Shown: piece by piece, positions 17,751 through 27,078 of the stretch
Numbering within the stretch: the stretch's first letter is position 1
Layout of the letters: every line of letters begins with the position of its first letter
DNA from: Halosolutus halophilus
Lineage (GTDB): Archaea > Halobacteriota > Halobacteria > Halobacteriales > Natrialbaceae
Assembly: GCF_022869805.1 (NCBI RefSeq)
Contig: NZ_CP094974.1
Span: forward strand, 4,588,001 to 4,652,000
Length of the DNA stretch: 64,000 nucleotides
Direction of reading: 5' to 3'
Made by a program: the position numbers and the translations under genes
Notes under the pieces: model-generated
Databases searched by the model: none
Seen by the model: only the letters and a program-made list of their open reading frames with translations
Told to the model about the DNA's origin: nothing

Positions 17751-18521
17751 CTAATCGGCCGCGGGTTCCGCACCGCTGACGTAGGACCGGGTCGCCTCGA
17801 CGAGCACTTGCCGGTAGCTACTCGTATCGGGATCGCGCGCGAGTTCCCGGAACCGGCGTTTGAACTCCCCGAACGGGACCTGTGGTGCGTCCATCGATGC
17901 CGCGTGTGCGATGTCGTACAGTCGGTGGCCGTCGCCGACGAGGTCGTGACGCTCCGCGAGTGCCAGCGCGAACGCCGCGTTCACGGCCGTGATCTCGGGA
18001 TCGGCACTCGGCGAGATCCGCTCGAGACCCGGTCGCGGCGGCGGACCGGGCCGATCGGCGACTGCTGCCGCGAGACTCGATTCGAGAAAGGAGAGGAGTT
18101 TCTCGCCGGGGCCCACCGAGAGGGTGATGTCGTCGGCGTAGATGTCTTTCATGTGGTTGGCGATCTGGTAGCAGTGGGTGAGTTTGCGCCGTTCGACGGA
18201 TTTGCCTGCGAGCGCGAGATAGAGAGCCTCTTCGGTCGACTGGGTGTGGGACGGGTGTTCCTGTTCGTACCTGGCCATGTGGGCGAACTCGTGGAGTACC
18301 AGTTCCGGGGCCATCGCCGAGGAGGCGGCCTGTCGCGAGATGTTCAGGACGTGGCGATCGTCGTAGTGGCCGGCCCAGGTGCGTTCGTCGGGATCGTCCC
18401 GCAACTGGACCTCGACCGGGAGCGAGAGGTCGTGTTCGGTTTCGAAGCGGTCCCGGGCGCTGAGAAACGGTGCGGTCGGCCCCGGTCCCTGAACGTGGAC
18501 ATCCATGCGTACCGATACCAT
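17751..18521 (-). CDS. DUF5781-type HEXXH protein
   Basis: 256-aa protein with HEFAH at residues 77-81, a zincin zinc-binding motif, followed by [11 protein letters not shown]; conserved-looking blocks [21 protein letters not shown] and [11 protein letters not shown] follow. Resembles the haloarchaeal family DUF5781; a metallopeptidase activity is likely but unproven. No signal peptide. ATG 18521 is used; ATG 18506 ([11 protein letters not shown]) is five codons downstream and has a better-spaced GAGGGG upstream. The large open frame continuing upstream into the fusA region is only a GC-bias artefact. Divergent from fusA, with a 291-nt shared upstream region. Confidence 0.75.
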   Translation of the reverse strand: MVSVRMDVHVQGPGPTAPFLSARDRFETEHDLSLPVEVQLRDDPDERTWAGHYDDRHVLNISRQAASSAMAPELVLHEFAHMARYEQEHPSHTQSTEEALYLALAGKSVERRKLTHCYQIANHMKDIYADDITLSVGPGEKLLSFLESSLAAAVADRPGPPPRPGLERISPSADPEITAVNAAFALALAERHDLVGDGHRLYDIAHAASMDAPQVPFGEFKRRFRELARDPDTSSYRQVLVEATRSYVSGAEPAAD

Positions 18522-18812
18522 GTCCCCTCGAAGTATGTCTCTTACGCCCGGTATCGACGACCGCGACAGGATCGGCGATCGCCCGCACCGGTCCGGACGA
18601 TCGTCCCGGAAGACCGATCGAGCGGCGACGATCGGTGCGATCGGGGACCGACCGGCGTCTGTCGCCCGCCGACGCCCGATCGGGCCCCGCCTCGATGCGT
18701 GGTATTCACTCACGCAAATTGGAAATTCCGGCGCCCCAACGGGGAAATTCGGCGGATTCGACTCGCGACGAAACACTACCCTTTTGACCCCGCTACCGGT
18801 AATGGGGGGTAT

Positions 18813-20999
18813 ATGGGCCGACGCAAGAAGATCGTCCAAGAGTGTGAACGGTTGATGGACGAACCGGAGAACATCCGGAACATCGCCATCGCCGCTCACG
18901 TCGACCACGGAAAAACGACACTTTCTGACAACCTCCTCGCCGGGGCCGGCATGATCTCCGACGAGACCGCCGGCGAGCAGCTGGCGATGGACACGGAGGA
19001 AGACGAACAGGAACGCGGGATCACGATCGACGCGGCGAACGTGTCGATGACCCACGAGTACGAGGGGACCAACCACCTCATCAACCTCATCGACACGCCG
19101 GGCCACGTCGACTTCGGTGGCGACGTGACCCGTGCGATGCGCGCCGTCGACGGCGCGCTCGTCGTCGTCGACGCCGTCGAAGGGGCGATGCCCCAGACCG
19201 AGACGGTGCTTCGCCAGGCGCTGCGTGAGGGCGTCAAGCCGACCCTGTTCATCAACAAGGTCGACCGCCTCATCTCGGAACTCCAGGAAGGGCCCCAGGA
19301 GATGCAGGAGCGCCTCCTCTCGGTCATCCACGACGTCAACGAACTCATTCGCGGGATGACCAAGGAACGAGACGACGTCGACGACTGGACTGTCTCCGTC
19401 GAGGACGGGACCGTCGGCTTCGGTTCCGCACTGTACAAGTGGGGCGTCTCGATGCCGTCGATGCAACGCACCGGCATGGACTTCGGCGACATCATGGAAC
19501 TCGAGCGGTCGGGCAAGCGCCAGGAACTCCACGAGCGCACGCCGCTGTCGGACGTCGTGCTCGACATGGTCTGTGAGCACTTCCCGAACCCCGTCGACGC
19601 CCAGCCCCGTCGTATTCCGCGGATCTGGCGCGGTGACGACGAGTCCGAACTCGCCGAGTCGATGCGTCTGGTCGACGAGTCCGGGGAGGTCGTCCTGATG
19701 GTCACCGACATCGCGATGGACCCCCACGCGGGCGAAGTCGCCTCCGGTCGCGTCTTCTCGGGTACCCTCGAGAAGGGCCAGGAACTCTACGTTTCCGGGA
19801 CCGCGGGCAAGAACCGCGTCCAGTCCGTCGGCATCTACATGGGTGGCGAGCGCGAGGAAGTCGAAGCAGTTCCAGCGGGGAACATCGCCGCCGTCACCGG
19901 CCTCAAGGACGCCATCGCCGGCTCGACGGTGTCGAGCGTCGAGATGACCCCCTTCGAGTCGATCGAACACATCTCCGAGCCGGTCATCACGAAGGCCGTC
20001 GAGGCCCAGAACATGGACGATCTGCCGAAGCTCATCGAGACGCTGCGACAAGTGTCCAAGGAGGACCCCACGATCCAGATCGAGATCAACGAGGACACCG
20101 GCGAGCACCTGATCTCCGGACAGGGTGAACTCCACCTCGAGGTCATCACCCAGCGTATCGAGAAGAATCAGGGCATTCCGGTCAACACCGGCGAACCGAT
20201 CGTCGTCTACCGCGAGCAGCCCCAGGAACCGAGCGATCAGGTCGAGGGCATCTCGCCCAACCGCCACAACCGCTTCTACATCTCCATCGAGCCGATGTCG
20301 GACGAACTCGTCGAGACGATCCAGCTCGGCGAGGCGTCGATGGACATGCCCGAGCAGGAGCGCCGCGAGGCCCTGCAGGAGGCCGGCATGGACAAGGATA
20401 CGTCCCAGAACGTCGAGCACATGCACGGGACGAACATCCTCATCGACGACACGAAGGGGATCCAGCACTTGAACGAGACGATGGAACTCGTCATCGAGGG
20501 GCTCGAGGAAGCGCTCGACAACGGCCCGCTCGCCAACGAGCCGGTCCAGGGGACGCTCATCCGCCTGCACGACGCCCGACTGCACGAGGACACCATCCAC
20601 CGCGGTCCGGCACAGGTCATCCCCGCCACGCGTGAAGCCGTCCACAAGGCCCTGATCGACGGCAAGATCAAGATGCTCGAGCCGATGCAGGACGTCCGCA
20701 TCGACGTGCCAAACGACCACATGGGTGCCGCCTCCGGCGAGATCCAGGGTCGTCGTGGCCGCGTCGACGACATGTACCAGGAAGGAGACCTCATGGTCGT
20801 CGAGGGTATCGCGCCCGTCGGCGAGATGATCGGCTTCGCGAGCGACATCCGCTCCGCGACCGAGGGTCGTGCCTCCTGGAACACCGAGAACGCCGGCTTC
20901 GAGGTCATGTCCGACTCGCTCCAGCGCGAGAAGATCATGGAGATCCGCGAGCGCAAGGGCATGAAGCTCGAACTGCCGCCGTCGATCGACTACATCTAA
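18813..20999 (+). CDS. fusA: Elongation factor 2
   Basis: 728-aa GTPase that drives ribosomal translocation. P-loop AHVDHGKTT (residues 28-36), DTPGH and NKVD follow in order. Near the C-terminus the HRG motif carries H596, the expected diphthamide site. Starts at [18 protein letters not shown]; an in-frame extension upstream to 17808 overlaps the divergent gene and is not coding. Separated from rps7 by the CHAT block. After the stop a T-rich sequence (21001-21015) and a short GAGCGAAGCGAG palindrome probably mark the transcript end. Confidence 0.97.
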   Translation: MGRRKKIVQECERLMDEPENIRNIAIAAHVDHGKTTLSDNLLAGAGMISDETAGEQLAMDTEEDEQERGITIDAANVSMTHEYEGTNHLINLIDTPGHVDFGGDVTRAMRAVDGALVVVDAVEGAMPQTETVLRQALREGVKPTLFINKVDRLISELQEGPQEMQERLLSVIHDVNELIRGMTKERDDVDDWTVSVEDGTVGFGSALYKWGVSMPSMQRTGMDFGDIMELERSGKRQELHERTPLSDVVLDMVCEHFPNPVDAQPRRIPRIWRGDDESELAESMRLVDESGEVVLMVTDIAMDPHAGEVASGRVFSGTLEKGQELYVSGTAGKNRVQSVGIYMGGEREEVEAVPAGNIAAVTGLKDAIAGSTVSSVEMTPFESIEHISEPVITKAVEAQNMDDLPKLIETLRQVSKEDPTIQIEINEDTGEHLISGQGELHLEVITQRIEKNQGIPVNTGEPIVVYREQPQEPSDQVEGISPNRHNRFYISIEPMSDELVETIQLGEASMDMPEQERREALQEAGMDKDTSQNVEHMHGTNILIDDTKGIQHLNETMELVIEGLEEALDNGPLANEPVQGTLIRLHDARLHEDTIHRGPAQVIPATREAVHKALIDGKIKMLEPMQDVRIDVPNDHMGAASGEIQGRRGRVDDMYQEGDLMVVEGIAPVGEMIGFASDIRSATEGRASWNTENAGFEVMSDSLQREKIMEIRERKGMKLELPPSIDYI

Positions 21000-21000
21000 C

Positions 21001-21060
21001 GGCCTCTTTTCCTCTCGGGCTCGCTTCGCTCACTCTTGAGCAAAAAATCACGATCAAAAA
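21001..21060 (+). terminator. Probable terminator region of fusA
   Basis: CCTCTTTTCCTCTC immediately after the fusA stop, followed by the palindromic CTCGCTTCGCTC (21020-21031) and A-runs that would also terminate convergent transcripts. Archaeal U-tract termination is assumed. Confidence 0.35.
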
Positions 21061-21156
21061 AGCCGCTCGTGCATTCGTACGGCGGACGCACTCGCGGGTG
21101 CAAGCGGTGTATTCCACCGCGTCTCGACGCTCTTATGAGTACCAGCAACGAGTCCG

Positions 21157-21606
21157 TCACTCGGCCGAGTCCCGCCGCTCCATCATCCCCAGCGCGCAGT
21201 AGGAGATGACCGGTTCGTCGCGCTGATTGTGTCCGATCGTCTCCATCGTCACGTTTCCGATCGACGGATACGTCTCGTTTGGTTCTTTCCCGACGACCTC
21301 GGTCTCGACCGAGAGCGTGTCGCCCGGCCGGAGCGGCTGAATCCACCGGAGGTCGTCGACGCCGCGTGCGCCCGCGAACTGGCGATCGTCCATGTGCTTT
21401 ACGTTCTGGCGCATACACAGGCAGGCGGTCTGCCAGCCGCTGGCGACCAGTCCGCCCAGGAAGGAGTCCTTCGCGGCGTCTTCGTCCAGGTGAAACGGCT
21501 GCGGGTCGTACTTCTCCGCGAACTCGATGATTTCGTCCTTCGAGATCTCGTAGCTCCCGCAGTCGATCGTCTCTCCGATCTCGACGTCCTCGTAGTAGCG
21601 GGTCAT
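21157..21606 (-). CDS. MaoC-like hotdog hydratase
   Basis: 149-aa hotdog-fold protein of the MaoC family (enoyl-CoA hydratase-like). Visible: YYEDVEIGETI at the start, the hydratase-type motif around FAEKYDPQPFHLDEDAAKDS with D and H as likely catalytic residues, and SGWQTACLCMRQN. Probably hydrates short- or medium-chain enoyl-CoA. ATG 21606 is supported by a TATA-like box 26 nt upstream; the longer frame upstream would read through this promoter. Confidence 0.85.
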   Translation of the reverse strand: MTRYYEDVEIGETIDCGSYEISKDEIIEFAEKYDPQPFHLDEDAAKDSFLGGLVASGWQTACLCMRQNVKHMDDRQFAGARGVDDLRWIQPLRPGDTLSVETEVVGKEPNETYPSIGNVTMETIGHNQRDEPVISYCALGMMERRDSAE

Positions 21607-21628
21607 ATTCGAGGACGGTCGTCGATCG

Positions 21629-21635
21629 ATATAAA
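21629..21635 (-). promoter_or_regulatory. TATA-like box of the MaoC gene
   Basis: TTTATAT on the minus strand, centred 26 nt upstream of ATG 21606; predicts a leaderless transcript. Confidence 0.55.
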
Positions 21636-21773
21636 CGATACTGTCGGCCGAGACGCGACCCGATACTGTCGGCTGTATTTGCCCACGTCCGGTCCGCCGC
21701 AAACGCAGCGGGTCCCGTGATCGGGGAACGGAATCGGTGTGGACTGGTTCCCCGCGAGCCGTGACGCCGCCGT

Positions 21774-21920
21774 TCACGCCGCGAGAACCCTGGCGAAAAA
21801 CGGGAACATCGCCCCGTACGCGACGAGCGCGAGCCACCACGGAAACAGGAGCATGGCCCCGAGAGCGAACAGGAGGCCGACGATCGAGGCGATTAGTTTC
21901 TGCCGAACATCGAGATACAT
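21774..21920 (-). CDS. Small two-helix membrane protein (48 aa)
   Basis: 48-aa ORF with a short charged start (MYLDVRQK) and two hydrophobic segments (LIASIVGLLFALGAMLLF and WLALVAYGAMFPFFARVL). Start 21920 is preferred over longer in-frame options because TTATGAA lies about 25 nt upstream. I do not recognise the family; it resembles many haloarchaeal microproteins of unknown role. Confidence 0.5.
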   Translation of the reverse strand: MYLDVRQKLIASIVGLLFALGAMLLFPWWLALVAYGAMFPFFARVLAA

Positions 21921-22068
21921 AACGAGATTTCTCGGGAAGAATTCATAACCGTTTCGACGAACTATACTCGAAACGGACGTTCCTCCTGCAGTCCGTTCGG
22001 TACCCGACGTGCTCCTCGTTTCGCCGATCGCGAGCGGTCGCTTCGGGATCGGGATGGGGTCCGGCTCG

Positions 22069-23448
22069 TTACTCCCGATCGCCCGCACCGAGCGCGGCCT
22101 CGCCGACCTTCTCGTGGCCCTCGATGACCTCCTGGCCGTCCATGTACGGCCGGAGGGCCTCGGGGATCGTGACGGTGCCGTCCTCGTTCTGGTAGTACTC
22201 GAGGATCGCGACCATCACGCGCGGCAGCGCGAGCCCCGAGGCGTTCAGGGTGTGGAGGTACTCGGCCGATTCGTGGCGCTCGGGACGGTAGCGCAGGCCG
22301 GCGCGGCGGGCCTGGAAGTCCTCGAAGTTCGAGGCCGACGAGACCTCGAGCCAGCGGCCGCCTTCCTCCGGGCCGTCCTCCATGTCGTCGCCGGGAGCCC
22401 AGACCTCGATGTCGTAGGTCTTCGCGCTCGCGAAGGTCAAATCTCCGGTACAGAGTTCGAGGATCCGGTAGGGGAGATCGAGTTGCCGGAGGACCTCTTC
22501 GGCCTCGTCGAGCAGCCCTTCGAGGCGGTCGTAGCTCTCTTCGGGTTCGACGAAGTTGACGAGTTCGACCTTGTTGAACTGGTGGACGCGGACGATCCCC
22601 CGCGTCTCGGTGCCGTGCTCGCCGGCCTCGCGCCGGAAGTTGGGGGTGTAGGCCTGGTGTTTCAGCGGGAGGTCGTCCGTGAGGAGGATGTCGTCGGCGT
22701 ACATGTTGGTGACGGGCACCTCCGCGGTGGGACAGAGCCAGAGGTCGTCGTCCTCGTAGTCCTCCTCGTTGCTGCCGCCGAGCCGGTAGGCGTCGTCGGT
22801 GAACTTGGGGAACTGGCCGGTGCCGCGCATGGCCTCGCTCTTGACCGGTACCGGCGGGAAGAGGTCGACGTAGCCCTGTTCGCGGTGGACGTCCATCATG
22901 AACTGGATCAGGGCGTGCTCGAGGCGGGCCCCGTCGCCCTTGAGGAAGTAGAAGCCGGCGCCGGTCGTCTTCGCCCCGCGTCCCTCGTCGATGACGTCCA
23001 GTTCCTCGCCGAGGTCGTAGTGGGGCGTCACGGCGTCGGGCAGGTCGCGCAGGTCGTCGAATCCCCAGCGCCGATCCTCGACGTTGTGGCGCTCGTCGAC
23101 CCCAAGCGGGACGCTCTCGTGGGGTATCTGGGGCACCTCGAGCATGCGCCGATCGAGTTCGTCCTTGCAATCGGCGGCCTCGGTCTCGATCTCCTCGATC
23201 TCCGATTTGAGTTCCTTCGATCGGTCGATCGCCTCCTCTCGTTCGTCGTCTTTCCCTTCGGCGACCAGTTTCCCGATCCGTTCGGTGATCTGGTTGCGTT
23301 CGTGGCGCAGTTCGTCGCCGCGGGCCTTCAGTCCCCGCCAGCGTTCGTCGAGATCGAGTAGTTCGTCGAGGTCGACGTCGGTGCCCCGGTTCTCGAGGGC
23401 GTCGCGTACCTCGTCGGGATGCTCGCGGAGGTAGGTCCGATCGATCAT
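22069..23448 (-). CDS. serS: Seryl-tRNA synthetase
   Basis: 459-aa class II aminoacyl-tRNA synthetase of the common (bacterial-type) SerRS form. An N-terminal coiled-coil tRNA-binding arm (about 25-105, rich in E, R and K) precedes the catalytic core. Motif 2 is seen at NFRREAG...RGIVRVHQFNKVEL, motif 3 near the C-terminus around LNASGLALPRVMVAILE. Normal length. Followed on the same strand by no obvious partner. Confidence 0.96.
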   Translation of the reverse strand: MIDRTYLREHPDEVRDALENRGTDVDLDELLDLDERWRGLKARGDELRHERNQITERIGKLVAEGKDDEREEAIDRSKELKSEIEEIETEAADCKDELDRRMLEVPQIPHESVPLGVDERHNVEDRRWGFDDLRDLPDAVTPHYDLGEELDVIDEGRGAKTTGAGFYFLKGDGARLEHALIQFMMDVHREQGYVDLFPPVPVKSEAMRGTGQFPKFTDDAYRLGGSNEEDYEDDDLWLCPTAEVPVTNMYADDILLTDDLPLKHQAYTPNFRREAGEHGTETRGIVRVHQFNKVELVNFVEPEESYDRLEGLLDEAEEVLRQLDLPYRILELCTGDLTFASAKTYDIEVWAPGDDMEDGPEEGGRWLEVSSASNFEDFQARRAGLRYRPERHESAEYLHTLNASGLALPRVMVAILEYYQNEDGTVTIPEALRPYMDGQEVIEGHEKVGEAALGAGDRE

Positions 23449-23686
23449 TGCTCGTCCGTTCTTTGCGCCCGTCCAAAACCGTGTCGGAAGCCGCCGTCCT
23501 CGCGGGTCACGAACCGCCCGCCACTGCCCGGTTCAGGCGCCGCGTGTTTCACAACGCTCGTCCCGTCCCGAAAGCGGATGGGTTTCGAGGTGCCTTCGGT
23601 GCTACCAAACGAGTGGACACGCGTCTCCGAAAGACGGCCGATCGGTCCGGGAAACGCTTTTTTGCCGAGCGGGGCTCAGGTAGAGT

Positions 23687-24892
23687 ATGGATCCGCTCGA
23701 GGGCGAGGCGTCGGTACCGATCGAGTACGAGCCCGTCAACGTCAAGGACGTGCTCGTCGAGATGAAGGACACGGCGGAGCTGTTGATCGACCTCTCCTAT
23801 TCGGCCGTCCTCCACTCGAGCGAGGACATCGCGACGGAGGTCCTGCGCCTCGAAGAGCAGATGAACGTCCTCGAGATGCGGGCGCGAATGGGGCTGATGA
23901 TGGCGACGCGAAGCCCGGACGACGCCGAGCGGCTCGCGCCGGTGCTCGGGATCGTCGCCGCCGCCGACGCGATCAGCGACGCCGCCGGCGACATCGCGAA
24001 GGTCGTCCTCGAGGACATCGGTCTCCCGGAGGCGATGCGGGCGGCACTACCCGACGCCGTGGAGACGCTCGTCCGCGGGGTCGTCGACGCCGACTCGCTG
24101 TACGCCGATCGGACGCTCCAAGACATCGACCTCGAATCGGAGACGGGGGTACGCGTGATCGCACTCCGGAGGGGTGACGACTGGCTGTTGAACCCCGGGC
24201 CGACGACCACCATCAGGCCCGACGATGCGGCGCTGCTGCGGGGACCGGACGTCGCGATCGGCGACGTCTTCGAGACGCTGACCGGGGCGGCCTACGAGCC
24301 CCCGACCGCGGCGGCCTCGGACATCGAGGACTTAGAGCGCGCGGTGGACACGATCGTCCACATGAAGAACCTCTCCGAACTGGCGGTCGACCTGGCCTAC
24401 AGCGCCGTCCTGTTCGACAGCGAGGCCCTGGCCGAGGAGGTCCGGAACCTCGAGGTCGAGGTCGACGCGCTCGAATCGCGGTTCGAGGCCTGGACGCTCC
24501 GGGCGGCCGGGGACACGTCGGACCCGGTAGCCCTCCGCGGATTGATTCACCTGGGCAACTCGACGGAGGTCATCAGTGACGCGGCGGTCGACATCAGCGA
24601 GGGAGTCCTCCGGAACATCGAGGTCCACCCCGTCGTCGGGATGGCCGTCGAGGAGAGCGACGAGATCATCACGCACGTTACGGTCGAGGCCGGCAGCGAC
24701 CTCGACGGCACGCCGATCGTCGACGGCCTGCCGGACACCGAGACGACGATGTCGGTGATCGCCATCCGCCGGCCCGGCGAGGGGTGGCTGCTGGTCGGCG
24801 ACGCGGACGCCGAGGTACAGGGCGGCGACGTACTCATATCGAAGGGGACCCGGACGGCAGCGGCGGCGTTCGAGGAACTGGCCCGGGCCTGA
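23687..24892 (+). CDS. PhoU/TrkA-C tandem-domain protein, likely ion-transport regulator
   Basis: 401-aa soluble protein made of two similar halves, each a PhoU-like helical bundle (about 15-110 and 225-320) followed by a TrkA-C-type ligand-binding domain (about 125-205 and 320-400). The halves align through (K)DVLVEMKDTAELLIDLSYSA and VHMKNLSELAVDLAYSA. Such proteins gate potassium channels or regulate cation transporters. Directly downstream, convergent, are two MgtE halves, so control of Mg2+ or K+ transport is plausible. A T-run (CTTTTTTGC) 28 nt upstream may act as TATA box. Confidence 0.8.
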   Translation: MDPLEGEASVPIEYEPVNVKDVLVEMKDTAELLIDLSYSAVLHSSEDIATEVLRLEEQMNVLEMRARMGLMMATRSPDDAERLAPVLGIVAAADAISDAAGDIAKVVLEDIGLPEAMRAALPDAVETLVRGVVDADSLYADRTLQDIDLESETGVRVIALRRGDDWLLNPGPTTTIRPDDAALLRGPDVAIGDVFETLTGAAYEPPTAAASDIEDLERAVDTIVHMKNLSELAVDLAYSAVLFDSEALAEEVRNLEVEVDALESRFEAWTLRAAGDTSDPVALRGLIHLGNSTEVISDAAVDISEGVLRNIEVHPVVGMAVEESDEIITHVTVEAGSDLDGTPIVDGLPDTETTMSVIAIRRPGEGWLLVGDADAEVQGGDVLISKGTRTAAAAFEELARA

Positions 24893-25059
24893 TCGGGACG
24901 CACGCGGTCTCTCGACGAAGTCCGATCGCTCGCCGACCTCGAAGCCCGCCGGACGAGCACGCGGAATCCTTCGGAGGCGGCCTTTTCGCGTCGAAGTTTT
25001 TGACGGGTTCGACCGGGTGAACGACGCGAGCGAGGGAGGTCCTCGTGAAAACGTACGTC

Positions 25060-25647
25060 TCAAAACCCGAGCACGAGTGCCGAGATGCCGATGAAGATGA
25101 CCATTCCGAAGACGTCGACGACGTTCGTGACGATCGGGATCGTCGTGTCGTCGGGGTCGATCCCCAGCCGATAGGAGCCGTAGGTCGCGAGAAAGCTGCA
25201 GACGATCGCGATGACGGCGAGCGAGAGACCGCTGCCGAGCGAGATGACGAGCAGCGTCGACAGGCCGATCGGCGTCCCGATGACCGGTCCGAGCAGCCAC
25301 GCGCCGATCGCGAGGGCGGTGAAGATGGTCGCGGCGAGCGCCAGGATCGCGGCGACGTTGGCCCACAGTTCCCGGTTCCGCGGGTCGAACGTCGTCGTCC
25401 CCAGGTGGAGGCGGGTCGAGAGGCGGGCGCTCAGGATCGCGCCGAGATTCCCGCCCGTCCCGACCATCGTCGGGACCATGATGGCGAGGACGGCGTACCG
25501 TTCGAGCAACTCCTCGGCCCCCTCGAGCGTGATGCCCGCCCAGAGGACGATGACCGAGAGGACCACGAGCAGCGGAAACTGGCTGCGAACGATCCGTTTC
25601 CAGTTCCACGTCCCCAGCGACTCCCGGGGGCCGCGGGACCCGGCCAT
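25060..25647 (-). CDS. MgtE-type divalent cation transporter, half protein 2
   Basis: 195-aa membrane protein covering the MgtE integral-membrane domain only, with about five hydrophobic segments and motifs MVPTMVGTGGNLGA and IPIVTNVVDVFGM. It lacks the cytoplasmic N and CBS domains of bacterial MgtE. ATG 25647 overlaps the stop of the upstream half by one base (TGATG), so the two halves are co-translated and probably form a heterodimer equal to one SLC41-like transporter. Confidence 0.85.
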   Translation of the reverse strand: MAGSRGPRESLGTWNWKRIVRSQFPLLVVLSVIVLWAGITLEGAEELLERYAVLAIMVPTMVGTGGNLGAILSARLSTRLHLGTTTFDPRNRELWANVAAILALAATIFTALAIGAWLLGPVIGTPIGLSTLLVISLGSGLSLAVIAIVCSFLATYGSYRLGIDPDDTTIPIVTNVVDVFGMVIFIGISALVLGF

Positions 25648-26216
25648 CAGACGATCACCTCGACCAGCCTGATCGAGAACAGCATGAACAGCATTCCGAA
25701 GATGTCCCCGAGCGTGGTGACGATCGGGCCGACGAGGTTGTCGGGATCGTAGCCGGACGTGTAGCCGGCGAAGATCAACGCGAGCAGTCCGAAGATCAGC
25801 ACGACCGAGGTCAACACGCCGGCGATCACCATGATACCGACGAGTTCGTACAGGGCGGCTACCTCCCAGCCCAGCACCAGCAACGCGAGCCACGTGATGA
25901 CGCCGATGACGATCGAGATCCCGATCGCGTTGACGAACGAGGCGACGACCGCGTTGACGAGTCGATCGTTCCACTCGAATCGCGGCTCGAGCAGCCCCTG
26001 GTGGAGTCCGCTGGAGATCCGCCCGCCGAGCGCGGCGTAGACGTTCCCGCGAGTCGCGAGAAAGACCGGCACCATCACGAGCAGGCCCGGAAAGCGCGCG
26101 ACGCTTTCGACGATGCCCTCGAGAACGAGGCCGGAGAAGAGACCGCCGCCGAGCGCGATCACGAGAACGGGGAGCGCTTCGCGATAGATCGACCAGAAGT
26201 CGCTCCGGACACCCAT
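25647..26216 (-). CDS. MgtE-type divalent cation transporter, half protein 1
   Basis: 189-aa MgtE membrane domain, five predicted helices, with MVPVFLATRGNVYAALGG and VGPIVTTLGDIFGM. Start set to ATG 26216 (MGVRSDFW) because TTTTAA lies 27 nt upstream; ATG 26237, seven codons earlier, would sit on the promoter-proximal side. Paired with the downstream half. Confidence 0.85.
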   Translation of the reverse strand: MGVRSDFWSIYREALPVLVIALGGGLFSGLVLEGIVESVARFPGLLVMVPVFLATRGNVYAALGGRISSGLHQGLLEPRFEWNDRLVNAVVASFVNAIGISIVIGVITWLALLVLGWEVAALYELVGIMVIAGVLTSVVLIFGLLALIFAGYTSGYDPDNLVGPIVTTLGDIFGMLFMLFSIRLVEVIV

Positions 26217-26240
26217 ACCAGTACCTTTCGAAGTCACCTG

Positions 26241-26246
26241 TTAAAA
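26241..26246 (-). promoter_or_regulatory. TATA-like box of the MgtE pair
   Basis: TTTTAA on the minus strand, centred 27 nt upstream of ATG 26216. Confidence 0.55.
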
Positions 26247-26308
26247 TTACCGGGAAGCGGGCGTTGTGGCGATCCTGGGCCCTGCACGCGAACGGTCGAA
26301 CGCGTTCC

Positions 26309-26722
26309 TCACCGACGCGGCGACAGCCCGGAGTCCTCCCGTCGCTCCCGCTCGAGGGTGTGACAGCCGTCGACTAGTCGCTCGGGGAGCCGATCGGCGT
26401 TCTCCCGGACGGACTCGACGACGACTGCGACCTCGTCGAACCGGGGACCGCGAGCCGCGCGAAACGGGTCGGACTCCCACCGGACGTAGCCCGACTCGGC
26501 CAACAGTGGCAGGTGGTGATGGAACAACTCGACGGTCAACGTCTCGCGGTCGACGCTGCGATTCGGATCGGCCGCGGCGTCGGGAAGGGTAATCCATCCG
26601 TCGATCGACGCCTCGAGGAGTGAGAGGACGAGTTGCCGTCGCGGCTCGGCTCGCAGTGCGTCGAACACGTCGTTCCATCGGTCGACGGCCCGGTACGCGG
26701 TCGGAGGACTTCGGTTCGCCAT
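26309..26722 (-). CDS. DUF7344-type winged-helix regulator
   Basis: 137-aa protein with an N-terminal winged helix: FDALRAEPRRQLVLSLLE, then LFHHHLPLLAESGYVRW, the pattern of the haloarchaeal DUF7344/ArsR-like group. The C-terminal 40 residues are a charged helix. Probably a DNA-binding transcription regulator; the target is unknown. Stands alone, divergent from the CDF exporter 356 nt away, which is a candidate target by position only. Confidence 0.7.
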   Translation of the reverse strand: MANRSPPTAYRAVDRWNDVFDALRAEPRRQLVLSLLEASIDGWITLPDAAADPNRSVDRETLTVELFHHHLPLLAESGYVRWESDPFRAARGPRFDEVAVVVESVRENADRLPERLVDGCHTLERERREDSGLSPRR

Positions 26723-27078
26723 GGGTCGTCATCCATCGGCTGTGACATAACGGTTGTGGTAGTATAACACACCCCAAGAGCTCGAACCGCCGAGCGAGGG
26801 TCGGGTTGTTGTGCGCTCGGTGCCAGTGAACCGATCTTCGTGTCGGGCGCACAGCCGTCGTGCGATCGGGTGTGCAGTGACGCCCGGATACGGAGCCGTT
26901 CACGCGGGCCGGCAATGAGCACTGCGAAAGCTACCGATCGAATCGTGAGTTGATGCGCTCTCGATCACGCACCTCGAATCGATCGATGCCACCGACTGCG
27001 TCGGGGGTACCCTGGCTCGCAACTGCACGCCGTTGAAAAAGGAAAAGACCCAAGGTTAGACTCCATCTAAACCGGACA
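26723..27078. other. Gene-free divergent upstream region
   Basis: 356 bases between the DUF7344 regulator and the CDF exporter. TTATAC (26763-26768, minus strand) is a possible promoter for the regulator. On the plus strand GTTGAAAAAGGAAAAG (27031-27046) precedes the exporter. Open frames here (for example 26536-26922 minus) look like composition artefacts. Confidence 0.4.

Noticed and set aside
17808-18812. N-terminal extension of EF-2
   Set aside because: EF-2 starts with [12 protein letters not shown] in archaea; the extension is antisense to the DUF5781 gene.
18522-20720. Upstream extension of the DUF5781 gene across fusA (989-codon frame)
   Set aside because: Only the last 256 codons are a real protein; the rest is antisense to EF-2.
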